From assembly GCF_900114085.1 (NCBI RefSeq), contig NZ_FORU01000013.1, forward strand, positions 1-64,000: a DNA stretch of 64,000 nt, written 5' to 3'. The position numbers and the translations under genes were made by a program. This document shows positions 8,627-17,601 of this stretch, in pieces (within the stretch, counting starts at the first letter, position 1; the number at the start of each line of letters is the position of its first letter). Source of the stretch: Myroides guanonis (GTDB lineage: Bacteria; Bacteroidota; Bacteroidia; Flavobacteriales; Flavobacteriaceae). The notes below the pieces were generated by a model. The model was not told the origin of the DNA. It ran no database searches and saw only the letters and a program-made list of their open reading frames with translations.

Positions 8627-8658
8627 CAAAAGTACGATTTTTAACTTAAAATTCACAA
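8627..8658 (-). promoter_or_regulatory. Promoter for small membrane protein-SPFH operon
   Basis: Reading the minus strand, a TTG at 8658-8656 and TACTTTTG at 8634-8627 are separated by 21 bases, matching the Bacteroidetes TTTG/TTG-N(17-23)-TANNTTTG pattern. The box begins 17 bases before the start codon, so the leader is very short, and the -33 part lies in the 3' end of tag. Confidence 0.7.
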
Positions 8659-9195
8659 CCACTTTGGCTTACAATCGATATGTTTCTTATAAATATCACA
8701 TTCTGGATAATGAGCACCTTCTAAAAAACCAATACTCATTAGAAATTCATTTACAATCTCTCCACCAACAAACTTGAAATTTTTCTTAAACAGAGAAACC
8801 CATTCATCTTTACTTATTTTTCCATTTGATTCTAACCAAAGCTTGAAACTTCCATATTCTTTTTGCAACTCTAAGATTCTATTTGCGTTGTACACAGCTG
8901 CATTTACCTTAAGTTTATTTCTTATAATTCCTTTATCTTGAAGCAATCGTTCAATATCTTCTTGTCCGTAATTAGCAACAATTTCAACATCAAACTCATC
9001 ATAAGCTTTATAAAAATTATCCTGCTTTTTCAAAATAGTAGTCCAACTCAATCCTGCTTGATTAATTTCTAAAATAAGTCGACCAAAAAGTGCATTATCA
9101 GATTCAATTTCAAATCCATATTCATTATCGTGATAATGTTTATTTGGATTATCACTATTCTCATCTAAGCTAGCAACGAATTCACAATAATTCAT
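8653..9195 (-). CDS. tag: DNA-3-methyladenine glycosylase I
   Basis: 180-residue base-excision repair enzyme removing 3-methyladenine from alkylated DNA. The HhH-fold TagI features are present: C4 and H22 (in YHDNEYG) near the N terminus and a C-terminal H-Y-P-E-C, matching the zinc-binding residues of E. coli Tag, and LEINQAGLSWTTILKK, which corresponds to the EGQQAGLSW catalytic/binding stretch. Length matches the family. It follows a 133-residue membrane protein by 13 bases, so the two probably share a transcript. Confidence 0.93.
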   Translation of the reverse strand: MNYCEFVASLDENSDNPNKHYHDNEYGFEIESDNALFGRLILEINQAGLSWTTILKKQDNFYKAYDEFDVEIVANYGQEDIERLLQDKGIIRNKLKVNAAVYNANRILELQKEYGSFKLWLESNGKISKDEWVSLFKKNFKFVGGEIVNEFLMSIGFLEGAHYPECDIYKKHIDCKPKWL

Positions 9196-9208
9196 TTTAT
9201 ATGTTTAA

Positions 9209-9610
9209 TTATTTAATAATAATTCCAGCTTTTAAAACTTCTTTTTTAACAAGCTCTCTTTGCTTTTTAGAACTCATATTATAAATATCCCTAACCTTGC
9301 CATTGTTCAGTTTAAAAACAGCTTTGGATTTCATTCCTGTCGCCTGTTTAAAGAACTTAACATCCTTGGCTATCAATTCAGACGCAGCAGTTTTTACTAA
9401 GAAATTATTATAAATTAAATATGCGAAAACAAGCTCCAAAAAAATAAAGACAAAATCATATTCTGATAAATTTCTCCAGTCGATTAATGCCAATTTGATT
9501 CCACCTATACAAAATATCAATAGGGATAAAATACGGGAAGATTTCAGTCTTCCACTCATATCATCTTGAAATTCCAAGCTTAGTTTTTTTTCATTAAATT
9601 TTACTGACAT
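9209..9610 (-). CDS. Hypothetical membrane protein
   Basis: 133 residues, not recognised. A short soluble N terminus (about 1-25) is followed by two closely spaced hydrophobic helices (about 27-43 and 50-68) and then a cytosolic-looking basic domain with KLNNGKVRDIYNMSSKKQRELVKK and an IIIK end. No catalytic motif is seen. The 13-base gap to tag suggests co-transcription, but nothing indicates a role in DNA repair. Clear ATG start and coherent membrane topology make it a likely real gene. Confidence 0.7.
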   Translation of the reverse strand: MSVKFNEKKLSLEFQDDMSGRLKSSRILSLLIFCIGGIKLALIDWRNLSEYDFVFIFLELVFAYLIYNNFLVKTAASELIAKDVKFFKQATGMKSKAVFKLNNGKVRDIYNMSSKKQRELVKKEVLKAGIIIK

Positions 9611-9640
9611 AATTTAAATTTTAGTTATACTTCCAAAATA

Positions 9641-9674
9641 AAAAGCTGTTTCAAATATACTCGAAACAGCTTTT
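9641..9674. terminator. Terminator after nhaA (minus strand)
   Basis: AAAAGCTGTTTC (9641-9652) pairs perfectly with GAAACAGCTTTT (9663-9674) around a 10-base loop. It lies between nhaA and the start of the 133-residue membrane protein, both on the minus strand. Confidence 0.9.
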
Positions 9675-9699
9675 ACATATAGTTTTAAAATACATTCTT

Positions 9700-11046
9700 T
9701 TACTTCTTTTTACCAGACGAAAGATTTAATAATATAAATCCAACAATTCCACCTAGTCCAGAAGCAATTAAAATACCCAACTTTGCCTGCCCAGGAAATT
9801 CAGGATGTACATTTATGTCAAATGCTAATTCCGTAACAAATAAGGACATTGTGAATCCAATTGCAGCTAAAAAACCGATACCTAATAAATTAGTATAAGT
9901 CATACCCTCTGGTTTATCTACAACTTTCAATTTAATCAATAATGCAGTCAAACCTGATACGCCAATAACTTTCCCTACCAACAAACCTAAAGCTACACCA
10001 ATAGTAACATAACTAATAGCTCCACCTTCACCTAAAGAAATTGGAATTGCAGCGTTCGCTAAAGCAAAAATTGGCATCACAATAAAACTCACAAAACTAT
10101 GCATGCTATGTTCTAAACGAATAGAAGGTGGCAATGCATCTTTGGAAAGTTTTTGCATATCCTCTACTATATGCATTTGCTCAGCCGTCAAGTTAGCTAC
10201 CTTATCTTTAGGATCAATAGCTCTAAACTTGTTTTTTAGCTCATTCATCTTATGTACAAAATAGCCCTCATTTACTCGTGCTGTTGATGGGATCGCAAAA
10301 GCAGCTAGAACCGCAGCAATTGTAGCGTGAACTCCCGAAAGTAAAAACGCTAACCATATCCCACCTATACCAACGACTGCATAATAGATTGTATTTTTAA
10401 TACCAATAAGATTACTTATAATTAAAAGACCAAAAAAGCCTAACCCCAGCCCCAAATTAATTAAGGATAAGTCTGAAGTATAAAATATGGCAATTACCAT
10501 TACAGCACCTAAATCATCTGTAATAGCTAACGCTGTTAGAAATACCTTTAAAGAAACTGGAACTTTATCACCTAATAGATACAAAACTCCCAATGCAAAT
10601 GCAATATCTGTCGCCATTGGAATCCCCCAACCATGCGAAGCATCTGTACCAGCATTAAAGATTGCATACATTAGAGCAGGAAACACCATACCCCCAATAG
10701 CAGCAATAATAGGTAACATCGCTTTTTTAGGTGATGATAATTCACCTGTTGAAAGTTCTCTCTTCAACTCTAAACCAACCACAAAAAAGAAGATAGCCAT
10801 TAGACCATCATTCACCCATTCTTTCAAAGAATGATTCAAATAAAAAGCATCATTGAAACCAATTGCTATCATATTATCATCCCAAAAACTCATATACTGT
10901 TCTGCCCAAGGTGAGTTAGCCATAAAAATTGCTATGACTGCCGCTAGAAATAAAACTATACCCCCAGAAGTAGATTTATTTACAAATCTATTAATTGGAT
11001 TTGTTATCCATTTTTCCGCAGGGGTTACCTTAATATTCTGCTCCAT
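9700..11046 (-). CDS. nhaA: Na+/H+ antiporter NhaA
   Basis: 448-residue inner-membrane antiporter with about 12 membrane helices, exchanging cytoplasmic Na+ for external H+ for sodium and pH homeostasis. Diagnostic residues are visible: ATDIAF with D147, and ITDDLGAV with D177 and D178, which equal D133, D163 and D164 of E. coli NhaA. It is longer than the E. coli protein because of a soluble insertion (about residues 262-310, with HKMNELKNKFRA and LTAEQMHIVEDM) seen in many Bacteroidetes NhaAs. Single gene, divergent from lipA across 190 bases. Confidence 0.96.
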   Translation of the reverse strand: MEQNIKVTPAEKWITNPINRFVNKSTSGGIVLFLAAVIAIFMANSPWAEQYMSFWDDNMIAIGFNDAFYLNHSLKEWVNDGLMAIFFFVVGLELKRELSTGELSSPKKAMLPIIAAIGGMVFPALMYAIFNAGTDASHGWGIPMATDIAFALGVLYLLGDKVPVSLKVFLTALAITDDLGAVMVIAIFYTSDLSLINLGLGLGFFGLLIISNLIGIKNTIYYAVVGIGGIWLAFLLSGVHATIAAVLAAFAIPSTARVNEGYFVHKMNELKNKFRAIDPKDKVANLTAEQMHIVEDMQKLSKDALPPSIRLEHSMHSFVSFIVMPIFALANAAIPISLGEGGAISYVTIGVALGLLVGKVIGVSGLTALLIKLKVVDKPEGMTYTNLLGIGFLAAIGFTMSLFVTELAFDINVHPEFPGQAKLGILIASGLGGIVGFILLNLSSGKKK

Positions 11047-11207
11047 TTTTATAAAAATTAATTAGATAATGGGCGAAGATAGTTTTTTAAAAAATTCTCA
11101 ACAAAATTGCTATGTTATTTTTATTATAAATCCCTTAACTTTTAGACATAGCAATAGTGCAAAAATCTAATTTAGTCTCAAAATTATTTTATACAGTTAG
11201 TATTAAT

Positions 11208-11215
11208 TATATTTG
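11208..11215 (+). promoter_or_regulatory. -7 promoter box for lipA
   Basis: TATATTTG matches the flavobacterial TANNTTTG box and ends 23 bases before the lipA ATG. No good -33 TTG was found at the expected distance. Confidence 0.6.
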
Positions 11216-11238
11216 TAGTTCCAAAATCCAAAAACAAT

Positions 11239-12111
11239 ATGGAAACCGTTTTAGAACAAAATAACACTACTATTGCTAAACCTAAATGGCTTCGTGTAAA
11301 GCTTCCAACTGGAAAAAAATATACGGAATTAAGAGGTTTAGTAGATAAATATAAATTAAATACTATTTGTACTTCCGGAAGCTGTCCTAACATGGGAGAA
11401 TGTTGGGGAGAAGGAACTGCTACATTTATGATATTAGGGAATGTTTGCACTAGATCTTGTGGATTCTGTGGAGTTCAAACAGGAAGACCAGAAACTGTTG
11501 ACTGGGATGAACCTGAAAAAGTAGCTCGTTCTATTAAAATCATGAATATCAAGCATGCTGTTTTAACAAGCGTTGACCGAGATGATTTAAAAGATGGAGG
11601 GTCAATTATTTGGGCTGAAACTGTTAAGGCGGTTCGTCGAATGAATCCTGAAACCACTTTAGAAACTTTAATTCCTGATTTTCAAGGAATGGAAAGAAAT
11701 ATTGACCGTATTATTGAAGTATCTCCAGAAGTAGTATCTCACAATATGGAAACAGTTCGTCGACTAACACGTGAAGTGAGAATACAGGCAAAATACGACC
11801 GTAGTTTAGAAGTTTTAAAATACTTAAAAGATAATGGTATAAAAAGAACTAAATCTGGTATCATGTTGGGGCTGGGTGAAACTGAAGAAGAAGTTATCCA
11901 AACAATGCACGATCTTAGAAGTGTAGGATTAGATGTCCTAACAATTGGTCAATACTTACAACCTAGTAAAAAACACTTACCAGTAAAAGAATTCATCACG
12001 CCTGAACAATTTAAAAAATATGAAGAAATAGGATTAGACCTAGGATTCAGACATGTTGAAAGTGGCGCCTTAGTTCGTTCCTCTTACAAAGCACAAAAAC
12101 ACATTTTATAA
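11239..12111 (+). CDS. lipA: Lipoyl synthase
   Basis: 290-residue radical-SAM enzyme inserting two sulfurs into octanoyl groups on E2 and GcvH proteins. Both iron-sulfur clusters are visible: the auxiliary cluster cysteines C44, C49 and C55 ([12 protein letters not shown]) and the radical-SAM CxxxCxxC with C70, C74 and C77. The C-terminal R280-S281-S282-Y283 motif, whose serine ligates the auxiliary cluster, is intact. Length and motifs are standard. It is followed 45 bases later by a gap gene on the same strand, with a short imperfect hairpin in between (GGTCGC/GCGACC), so the two may or may not be co-transcribed. Confidence 0.97.
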   Translation: METVLEQNNTTIAKPKWLRVKLPTGKKYTELRGLVDKYKLNTICTSGSCPNMGECWGEGTATFMILGNVCTRSCGFCGVQTGRPETVDWDEPEKVARSIKIMNIKHAVLTSVDRDDLKDGGSIIWAETVKAVRRMNPETTLETLIPDFQGMERNIDRIIEVSPEVVSHNMETVRRLTREVRIQAKYDRSLEVLKYLKDNGIKRTKSGIMLGLGETEEEVIQTMHDLRSVGLDVLTIGQYLQPSKKHLPVKEFITPEQFKKYEEIGLDLGFRHVESGALVRSSYKAQKHIL

Positions 12112-12156
12112 TATCTATAGGTCGCTTTACAAAGCGACCTTCTTGTTTCAAACCTT

Positions 12157-13164
12157 ATGAGCACAATAAAAGTAGCAATCAATGGCTTTGGTAGAATTGG
12201 AAGAAACCTTTTCCGTTTACTCTTGGATCACCCAGAGATCAAAGTAGTTGCCATTAATGATTTAGCGGATACCCCTACCATGGCACACCTACTGAAATAT
12301 GATAGTATTCATGGTATTCTCAATAGAAAAGTCAGCCATGATTCTGAACATATTCTAATTGATGAAGAAAAAATTCCATTTTTTCACGAAAAAGATATCG
12401 AAAACTTACAATGGAAAAACCTCGATATTGATTATGTTATAGAAGCTACCGGAAAGCGAAAAACTCACAACCTTTTATTCCAACATATATCTCAAGGTGC
12501 CAAACGAGTAATACTTTCAGTTCCACCAGAAGACAATGAAATAAAAACTGTTGTATTAGGAGTTAATGAATCTATATTAGACGGCAGTGAACAAATCATA
12601 TCCAATGCTAGTTGTACAACAAACAACGCTGCACCTATGATTAAAATCATAGAAGAACTCTGTGGTATTGAACAAGTTTATGTTACTACTATTCACTCAT
12701 ACACTACCGACCAAAGTCTTCATGACCAACCTCATAAAGATTTAAGAAGAGCACGTGGCGCTGCACAATCAATCGTACCAACAACTACTGGAGCTGCGAA
12801 AGCATTAACTAAAATTTTCCCTCAATATGAAGGTAAAATAGGAGGCGGAGGTATTCGGGTTCCTGTCCCAAATGGATCTCTTACCGATATAACCTGCTAT
12901 GTAAAAAGAGAAGTAACCATCGAAGAAATTAATCTAGCATTTAAAAATGCTTCAAATAATGAATTAAAAGGTATTTTAGACTACACCGAAGATCCAATTG
13001 TATCAGTTGATATTATCAACAATACTCATTCTTGTTTATTTGATGCCTTATTAACCTCTGTTTTAGATAAAATGGTAAAAGTAGTAGGTTGGTATGACAA
13101 TGAAATAGGATATTCATCGCGCATTATAGATCTAATACTATATTTTGATAAAATAAAAAAATAA
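12157..13164 (+). CDS. gap: Type I glyceraldehyde-3-phosphate dehydrogenase
   Basis: 335 residues, cytosolic glycolytic/gluconeogenic enzyme converting glyceraldehyde-3-phosphate to 1,3-bisphosphoglycerate. Visible: Rossmann NGFGRIGR (9-16), D35 in AIND, which favours NAD, catalytic C153 in SNASCTTNN, the assisting H180 in TTIHSYT, and WYDNEIGYS near the C terminus. The order lipA-gap is unusual; another gap copy elsewhere in the genome is possible but cannot be checked here. A T-rich hairpin follows directly. Confidence 0.95.
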   Translation: MSTIKVAINGFGRIGRNLFRLLLDHPEIKVVAINDLADTPTMAHLLKYDSIHGILNRKVSHDSEHILIDEEKIPFFHEKDIENLQWKNLDIDYVIEATGKRKTHNLLFQHISQGAKRVILSVPPEDNEIKTVVLGVNESILDGSEQIISNASCTTNNAAPMIKIIEELCGIEQVYVTTIHSYTTDQSLHDQPHKDLRRARGAAQSIVPTTTGAAKALTKIFPQYEGKIGGGGIRVPVPNGSLTDITCYVKREVTIEEINLAFKNASNNELKGILDYTEDPIVSVDIINNTHSCLFDALLTSVLDKMVKVVGWYDNEIGYSSRIIDLILYFDKIKK

Positions 13165-13171
13165 CACCGCT

Positions 13172-13198
13172 AAAACAGTTCATTGAACTGTTTTTTTT
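13172..13198 (+). terminator. Terminator after gap
   Basis: AAAACAGTT (13172-13180) pairs with AACTGTTTT (13186-13194), five-base loop, followed by a T-run. Confidence 0.9.
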
Positions 13199-13228
13199 AT
13201 CTCCCACTTTTCAATGCAATACCAACAT

Positions 13229-13264
13229 AAAAAAAAGGAGCTCTCAATTAAGAGAACTCCTTAG
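13229..13264 (-). terminator. Terminator of the nusB-DUF1573-yajC operon
   Basis: AAGGAG-TCTC (from 13236) pairs with GAGA-CTCCTT (to 13262) with single mismatches. The A-run at 13229-13237 is a T-run on the minus strand after yajC. Confidence 0.85.
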
Positions 13265-13288
13265 GATGTAAACGAATAATAACAACTT

Positions 13289-13564
13289 TTATTTTTGTTC
13301 GTTCAATTTTTTACTCATTTCCATAGAGATTGCAGAACGCTCCATCTTCAACTTTCCTGCCATAGTCTCTAATACAACGGTTGTTTCAGCTAATTCGCTT
13401 ATTTTTCCATGAATTCCAGACTTAGTAATAATACGATCACCAACTTTTATGTTAGCTTCATATTCTTTCTCTTGCTTCACTCGTTTTTGTTGTGGGCGTA
13501 TCATTAAGAAATAGATAACCACAAACATTAAAATAAGCGGTAAAAATTGTGTAATACCTTCCAT
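13289..13564 (-). CDS. yajC: Preprotein translocase subunit YajC
   Basis: 91 residues: one N-terminal membrane helix (about 6-22, LPLILMFVVIYFLMI) followed at once by RPQQKRVKQEKE, the hallmark of YajC, then a small beta domain (GDRIITKSGIHGKI). YajC associates with SecDF in the Sec translocon in the inner membrane. It is the last gene of a three-gene unit nusB-DUF1573-yajC, a gene order common in Bacteroidetes, 19 bases after the DUF1573 gene. Confidence 0.95.
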   Translation of the reverse strand: MEGITQFLPLILMFVVIYFLMIRPQQKRVKQEKEYEANIKVGDRIITKSGIHGKISELAETTVVLETMAGKLKMERSAISMEMSKKLNEQK

Positions 13565-13583
13565 TGTAAGTTTATTAAATGTT

Positions 13584-14033
13584 TTATTCTTGCTTAGGAG
13601 CTACGTTTGCTTTTATAGTTAAAAGTTCATCTCCTTTTTCTGTGTTCGTTGTCAAAGTTACGGTTTTTTGTTGTTGTCCAACAGCAGAAGTTCTAAATCT
13701 TACCTTAATTTTTTCACTTTCTCCAGGCTTAATTGGTGTTTTAGGATACTCTGGCACCGTACATCCACATGATGCACTTGCATTTATAATTATTAAATCA
13801 GCATCACCTGTATTCTTAACTTCGAATTCTGTTTCCACAGATTCGTTATTTTCTATATTTCCAAAATCATGCGTAGTACGATCAAATTCAATTTGTGAAT
13901 TCCCTGTCTGAGCTACTTCTGCAGAAGCTGTCGTTGTAGTTGTTTCCCCTTCTTGAATTCTTGAAGTAGCATCATTGTTTTTACATGCAACAACACTAAA
14001 TGCGATTGCTGCGATAAAAGCTAATTTTTTCAT
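13584..14033 (-). CDS. DUF1573 domain lipoprotein
   Basis: 149 residues. The signal peptide ends in VVACKN, a lipobox with Cys at residue 17. One DUF1573 domain follows (about 48-145), with FGNIENNESVETEFEVKNTGDADL and ASCGCTVPEYP, the conserved CGC(T/I)xPxxP motif of this Ig/ASPM-like beta-sandwich. The function of the family is not established. It sits between nusB and yajC (24 and 19 bases away), as in many Bacteroidetes. Probably anchored in the envelope. Confidence 0.9.
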   Translation of the reverse strand: MKKLAFIAAIAFSVVACKNNDATSRIQEGETTTTTASAEVAQTGNSQIEFDRTTHDFGNIENNESVETEFEVKNTGDADLIIINASASCGCTVPEYPKTPIKPGESEKIKVRFRTSAVGQQQKTVTLTTNTEKGDELLTIKANVAPKQE

Positions 14034-14057
14034 TTGTTAGTTATTTTAGTTTAGTTA

Positions 14058-14999
14058 TTACAATAGTCCTTTGCCAATTTTTTTAATCTTGTCATTATCT
14101 TGGCACAATTTAGAAATATTATCTAAAATACCATTAATAAAAATACTACTTTTTGGTGTGGAATATTCTTTTGCTATCTCTAAATACTCATTAATACTAA
14201 CTTTTACTGGAATAGAACTAAATTTAAACATCTCACAAATAGCCATTCTTAATATGATAGTATCAATTTCAGCGATACGATCAACATCCCAGTTAGGAGT
14301 TTTATCTTCATACTCCTTAGCCAATTCATCATAATTTAGAATTGTTTTTCTGTACAAGTTAATAGCAAAGTCCTTATCATCTAAGTCCTTAAATATACGT
14401 GGAACTAAGAATATAGAATAATCATCCTTTAGTTGTTTTAATTGTTTCTGAATCAATGTATTAACAACTGGTAAATCATCTAACCAAGTAAGTTTATAAT
14501 CTTCAAAAAACTCATAAATTTTCTCATTAGGTGCTATTATATCAGTAAAAACAGACACTACAAATTTACGATCTTCTTCAAACGATTGTAACTTACTCGA
14601 CATATAATTTTTATATAGTTCGCTTGATTTTAACTCATCTAATAATATCTGAATGTAGTGATCATGAACTCTCCATTGAGTAATAGATCGTTCCTCTAGC
14701 TTATTGCTAATTGAAGTAGATTGAGCTAATAGGTTTAGCACTTGATTATCGATAAATTTTCGATTGGGATTTCGTTCTTCGGCTGTAGCTAAATGTTTTT
14801 TCTGAGAAACTTCTTGATATTCCTCTTCCTTGTTTCGGATTTCCGTCAAGGTGGTTAACATCAACAAATATAAATCTTCTACATTTTCAATACTATTAAT
14901 CAAAAACTTTTCTCCGCTTTGAATTTGATCGGTATTACTTTGTTGCATCGCATAAAGTGATTGCATTACTTTAATACGAATGTGTCGTCTGTTTAACAT
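14058..14999 (-). CDS. nusB: Transcription antitermination factor NusB (long Bacteroidetes form)
   Basis: 313 residues from the ATG at 14999 (MLNRRHIRIKVMQSLYAMQQ). The frame is open up to 15083, but the R-x-x-I-R-x-K-x-x-Q-x-L-Y motif is the normal NusB N terminus. The canonical NusB fold lies in the C-terminal half (ELAKEYEDKTPNWDVDRIAEIDTIILRMAICEMF, then PVKVSINEYLEIAKEYSTPKSSIFINGILD). The extra N-terminal helical part is usual for this phylum. NusB binds boxA RNA with S10 in rRNA antitermination. First gene of the operon with DUF1573 and yajC; a promoter box lies at 15058-15065. Confidence 0.94.
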   Translation of the reverse strand: MLNRRHIRIKVMQSLYAMQQSNTDQIQSGEKFLINSIENVEDLYLLMLTTLTEIRNKEEEYQEVSQKKHLATAEERNPNRKFIDNQVLNLLAQSTSISNKLEERSITQWRVHDHYIQILLDELKSSELYKNYMSSKLQSFEEDRKFVVSVFTDIIAPNEKIYEFFEDYKLTWLDDLPVVNTLIQKQLKQLKDDYSIFLVPRIFKDLDDKDFAINLYRKTILNYDELAKEYEDKTPNWDVDRIAEIDTIILRMAICEMFKFSSIPVKVSINEYLEIAKEYSTPKSSIFINGILDNISKLCQDNDKIKKIGKGLL

Positions 15000-15057
15000 G
15001 CTACTAATAAGAACTTTTTTGAATGATTTCACTATCGCTAAATAATTTAGCAGTTTG

Positions 15058-15065
15058 CAAAGATA
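15058..15065 (-). promoter_or_regulatory. -7 promoter box for nusB operon
   Basis: On the minus strand this reads TATCTTTG, matching TANNTTTG, about 60 bases before the nusB ATG at 14999. It also supports that start over the one at 15083, which would lie upstream of the box. Confidence 0.6.
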
Positions 15066-15244
15066 AAAAAAAATATCTTGCACTTACTAGCTTTTTATTA
15101 TTTGTTTTTTCTTACGTTTTACCAATCAATAGAAAAATACAAAGGTTTTAATGAATCCATATATTTCAATATATTTTACGACTATCCACATCATTTAAGA
15201 ATAATTAAAGCTCCTATTCAATGCTTTTATAGGTCTAAAAAAAG

Positions 15245-15252
15245 TATATTTG
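15245..15252 (+). promoter_or_regulatory. -7 promoter box for ABC exporter
   Basis: TATATTTG matches TANNTTTG, 64 bases before the ABC exporter start. Confidence 0.55.
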
Positions 15253-15316
15253 CAATGTACGAAACTAAAATTTCCCAAAACACAACAATCATTAAATTCA
15301 AGTCTGAACGCTATAT

Positions 15317-17068
15317 ATGAACGATTTACGTCATTTAAACAAATATTTCTTTAAGTACAAAGTACGATTCCTTGCTGGAATTTTTATTACTATTATAGCA
15401 CAATTTTTCACTCTTTACACCCCTAAATTAGTAGGTGATTCAATTCGTGTACTAGAACACCTCTCAGTAATTGATGCAAACGAGGTCAAGTCTATCTTAT
15501 TAAATAATATTTTCTGGATTCTGGTCACTACACTTATAGCAGGCTTTCTAACATTTTTAATGCGTCAAACATTGATTGTTATGTCAAGGCATATTGAGTT
15601 TGATTTAAAAAATGATATCTACGAGCACTATCAAAAACTCTCTCAGAGTTTTTACAAGAAAAATCGTACTGGAGACTTAATGAATAGAATTAGTGAAGAT
15701 GTCGGTAAAGTTCGCCAGTATGTTGGTCCTGCCGTGATGTATTCTATCAACACTTTAATTCGTTTTGTTGTTGTCTTAATACAAATGTTTATCATTTCAC
15801 CAGAACTCACTCTCTACTCTCTTTTACCATTGCCAATTCTCGCAGTCTTTATATTCAAACTGAGTAATGAAATTAATATCAAGAGTGGTATTTTTCAACA
15901 GAACCTTTCAAAACTCTCCACCTATACTCAGGAAATATTTTCAGGTATTCGTGTTATTAAAGCCTATGCGATAGAAGATGAAACTCAAAAGGAATTTAAA
16001 AACTTAGCTACTGAGAGTAAAGAGAAAAACATGAGTCTTGCTAAATCAAATGCACTCATAGGCCCCTTAATGATACTACTAATAGGAATTAGTAATTTGG
16101 TAGTAATCTTTTCTGGAGGTCTTTTATACATAAATGGTAGTATCTCAGATATTGGAGTTATTGCACAATTTATATTATATATCAATATGCTAACTTGGCC
16201 AGTTGCTTCTTTGGGATGGATTTCTTCTATGATACAAGAAGCTAAGGCCTCACAGAAACGGATTAATGAATTCTTAAATGAAGTTCCTGAAATTGTAAAC
16301 AAACAAAGTAATCACAGTGTAATTAACGGAAGTATTGAGTTTTCAAATGTGTCATTCACATATGAAGATACTGGAATAAACGCATTAAAAAACGTGAGTT
16401 TTTCAGTAAAAAAAGGAGAAACCCTAGCCATTCTAGGAAATACTGGTTCCGGAAAAACAACTATTTTGTCTTTAATATCACGTCTATATGATGTTGATCA
16501 TGGCCATATTTATATTGATAAAACTCCTATTGAAGACCTAAATCTTTATGATTTAAGAGATCATGTTGCCATCGTACCACAAGATGCCTTTCTCTTTTCC
16601 GACAGCATTCAAAACAATATAAAGTTTGGTAAAATAGATGCGACTGATGAAGAAATAATTGCAGTAGCAAAACAAGCCGCTGTTCATGAAAACATTATAC
16701 GCTTTAAGGATGGTTATAAGACCGTTCTAGGAGAAAGAGGTCTAACCTTATCAGGAGGTCAAAAACAACGAGTCTCAATAGCCAGAGCATTGATAAAAAA
16801 GGCCCCTATTCTATTATTAGATGATTCTCTTTCAGCAGTAGACACTGAAACAGAAGAAACTATTTTAAAAAATTTATTAGAATTCGCTAAAGACACCACG
16901 ACCATCATTGTAACACATAGAATTTCCGCAGCAAAAAATGCTGATTTAATATTGATTTTAGATCAGGGAGAAGTAATTCAATTTGGAACTCATAAAGATC
17001 TATTAAACAAAGAAGGATATTACAAAGAATTACACAACAAACAATTGGCTGAAAAAGAAATTTTATAA
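15317..17068 (+). CDS. ABC exporter, fused permease and ATPase (MsbA/YheI-like half-transporter)
   Basis: 583-residue inner-membrane half-transporter expected to act as a dimer. Six membrane helices lie in residues about 15-300 (ABC type-1 exporter fold). The nucleotide-binding domain starts at about 340 with Walker A GNTGSGKTT, Q-loop in VPQDAFLFSD, signature LSGGQKQR, Walker B ILLLDDSLSAVD (with D-D in place of D-E at the catalytic position) and H-loop VTHRIS. The Glu-to-Asp change next to Walker B is seen in some exporters and could lower ATPase rate or mark a heterodimer partner. Substrate (lipid, drug or peptide) cannot be told from sequence. Followed by DUF3276 about 75 bases later. Confidence 0.93.
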   Translation: MNDLRHLNKYFFKYKVRFLAGIFITIIAQFFTLYTPKLVGDSIRVLEHLSVIDANEVKSILLNNIFWILVTTLIAGFLTFLMRQTLIVMSRHIEFDLKNDIYEHYQKLSQSFYKKNRTGDLMNRISEDVGKVRQYVGPAVMYSINTLIRFVVVLIQMFIISPELTLYSLLPLPILAVFIFKLSNEINIKSGIFQQNLSKLSTYTQEIFSGIRVIKAYAIEDETQKEFKNLATESKEKNMSLAKSNALIGPLMILLIGISNLVVIFSGGLLYINGSISDIGVIAQFILYINMLTWPVASLGWISSMIQEAKASQKRINEFLNEVPEIVNKQSNHSVINGSIEFSNVSFTYEDTGINALKNVSFSVKKGETLAILGNTGSGKTTILSLISRLYDVDHGHIYIDKTPIEDLNLYDLRDHVAIVPQDAFLFSDSIQNNIKFGKIDATDEEIIAVAKQAAVHENIIRFKDGYKTVLGERGLTLSGGQKQRVSIARALIKKAPILLLDDSLSAVDTETEETILKNLLEFAKDTTTIIVTHRISAAKNADLILILDQGEVIQFGTHKDLLNKEGYYKELHNKQLAEKEIL

Positions 17069-17142
17069 ATAGTTGGTTTTATTGGTTTTTTTTTCGACTT
17101 TTGGAAACTATATGAACAAATCAATTAATTGATAGAAGGATT

Positions 17143-17505
17143 ATGAGAGATAACGACATGTTAGAAAAAGAAGAGATTTTCTCTAAAGTATTGAGAGCAG
17201 GAAGAAGAACTTACTTCTTTGATGTTAGAGCTACTAAAGCAGATGATTACTACATTACAATCACTGAAAGTAAAAAATTTACTGAAGAAGACGGTTCATT
17301 CCACTTCAAAAAGCATAAAATTTACTTGTACAAAGAAGACTTTGTACCTTTTAAAGAGATTTTAGGTGAAATGACAGACTATGTACTTTCTCATAAAGGT
17401 GAAGAAGTTATTTCTGAAAGACATCAAAAAGATTTCAAAAGAGATTATGACAACAATTCTGAAAGCGTAAGTAACTTTACAGATGTTAGTTTTGATGATA
17501 TCTAA
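17143..17505 (+). CDS. DUF3276 / PUR-alpha-like nucleic-acid-binding protein
   Basis: 120 residues, mostly one PUR domain: EEIFSKVLRAGRRTYFFDVRATKADDYYITITESKK, then FHFKKHKIYLYKEDF. This family (DUF3276) is related to eukaryotic Pur-alpha and Borrelia BpuR, which bind single-stranded DNA or RNA. The C-terminal third is acidic and probably disordered (DNNSESVSNFTDVSFDDI). An alternative start at 17158 (MLEKEE) is possible. It lies 74 bases after the ABC exporter and ends in a strong terminator. Cellular target unknown; an RNA-binding regulator is plausible. Confidence 0.9.
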   Translation: MRDNDMLEKEEIFSKVLRAGRRTYFFDVRATKADDYYITITESKKFTEEDGSFHFKKHKIYLYKEDFVPFKEILGEMTDYVLSHKGEEVISERHQKDFKRDYDNNSESVSNFTDVSFDDI

Positions 17506-17523
17506 TAGATATTTAAAAGTATT

Positions 17524-17559
17524 AAGCTGTACCTTTTAAAAGTGTACAGCTTTTTTTTT
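17524..17559 (+). terminator. Terminator after DUF3276 gene
   Basis: AAGCTGTAC (17524-17532) pairs with GTACAGCTT (17544-17552), followed by a T-run. The T-run ends in TTTG, which doubles as the likely -33 box of the next promoter. Confidence 0.9.
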
Positions 17560-17589
17560 GACCATTTATAAGTTTTTTTTTTACTTTTG
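17557..17589 (+). promoter_or_regulatory. Promoter of fluoride riboswitch-CLC unit
   Basis: TTTG (17557-17560) and TACTTTTG (17582-17589) are 21 bases apart, fitting TTTG-N(17-23)-TANNTTTG. Transcription would start at about 17594-17600, just before the riboswitch at 17602. Confidence 0.75.
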
Positions 17590-17601
17590 TATTAACAATT
17601 A

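Noticed and set aside
10487..11065. Plus-strand open frames opposite nhaA
   Set aside because: Antisense shadows of nhaA with no independent motif.
15078..15320. 80-codon plus-strand frame between nusB and the ABC exporter
   Set aside because: It covers the nusB and ABC exporter promoter boxes and ends within the exporter start; composition looks non-coding.
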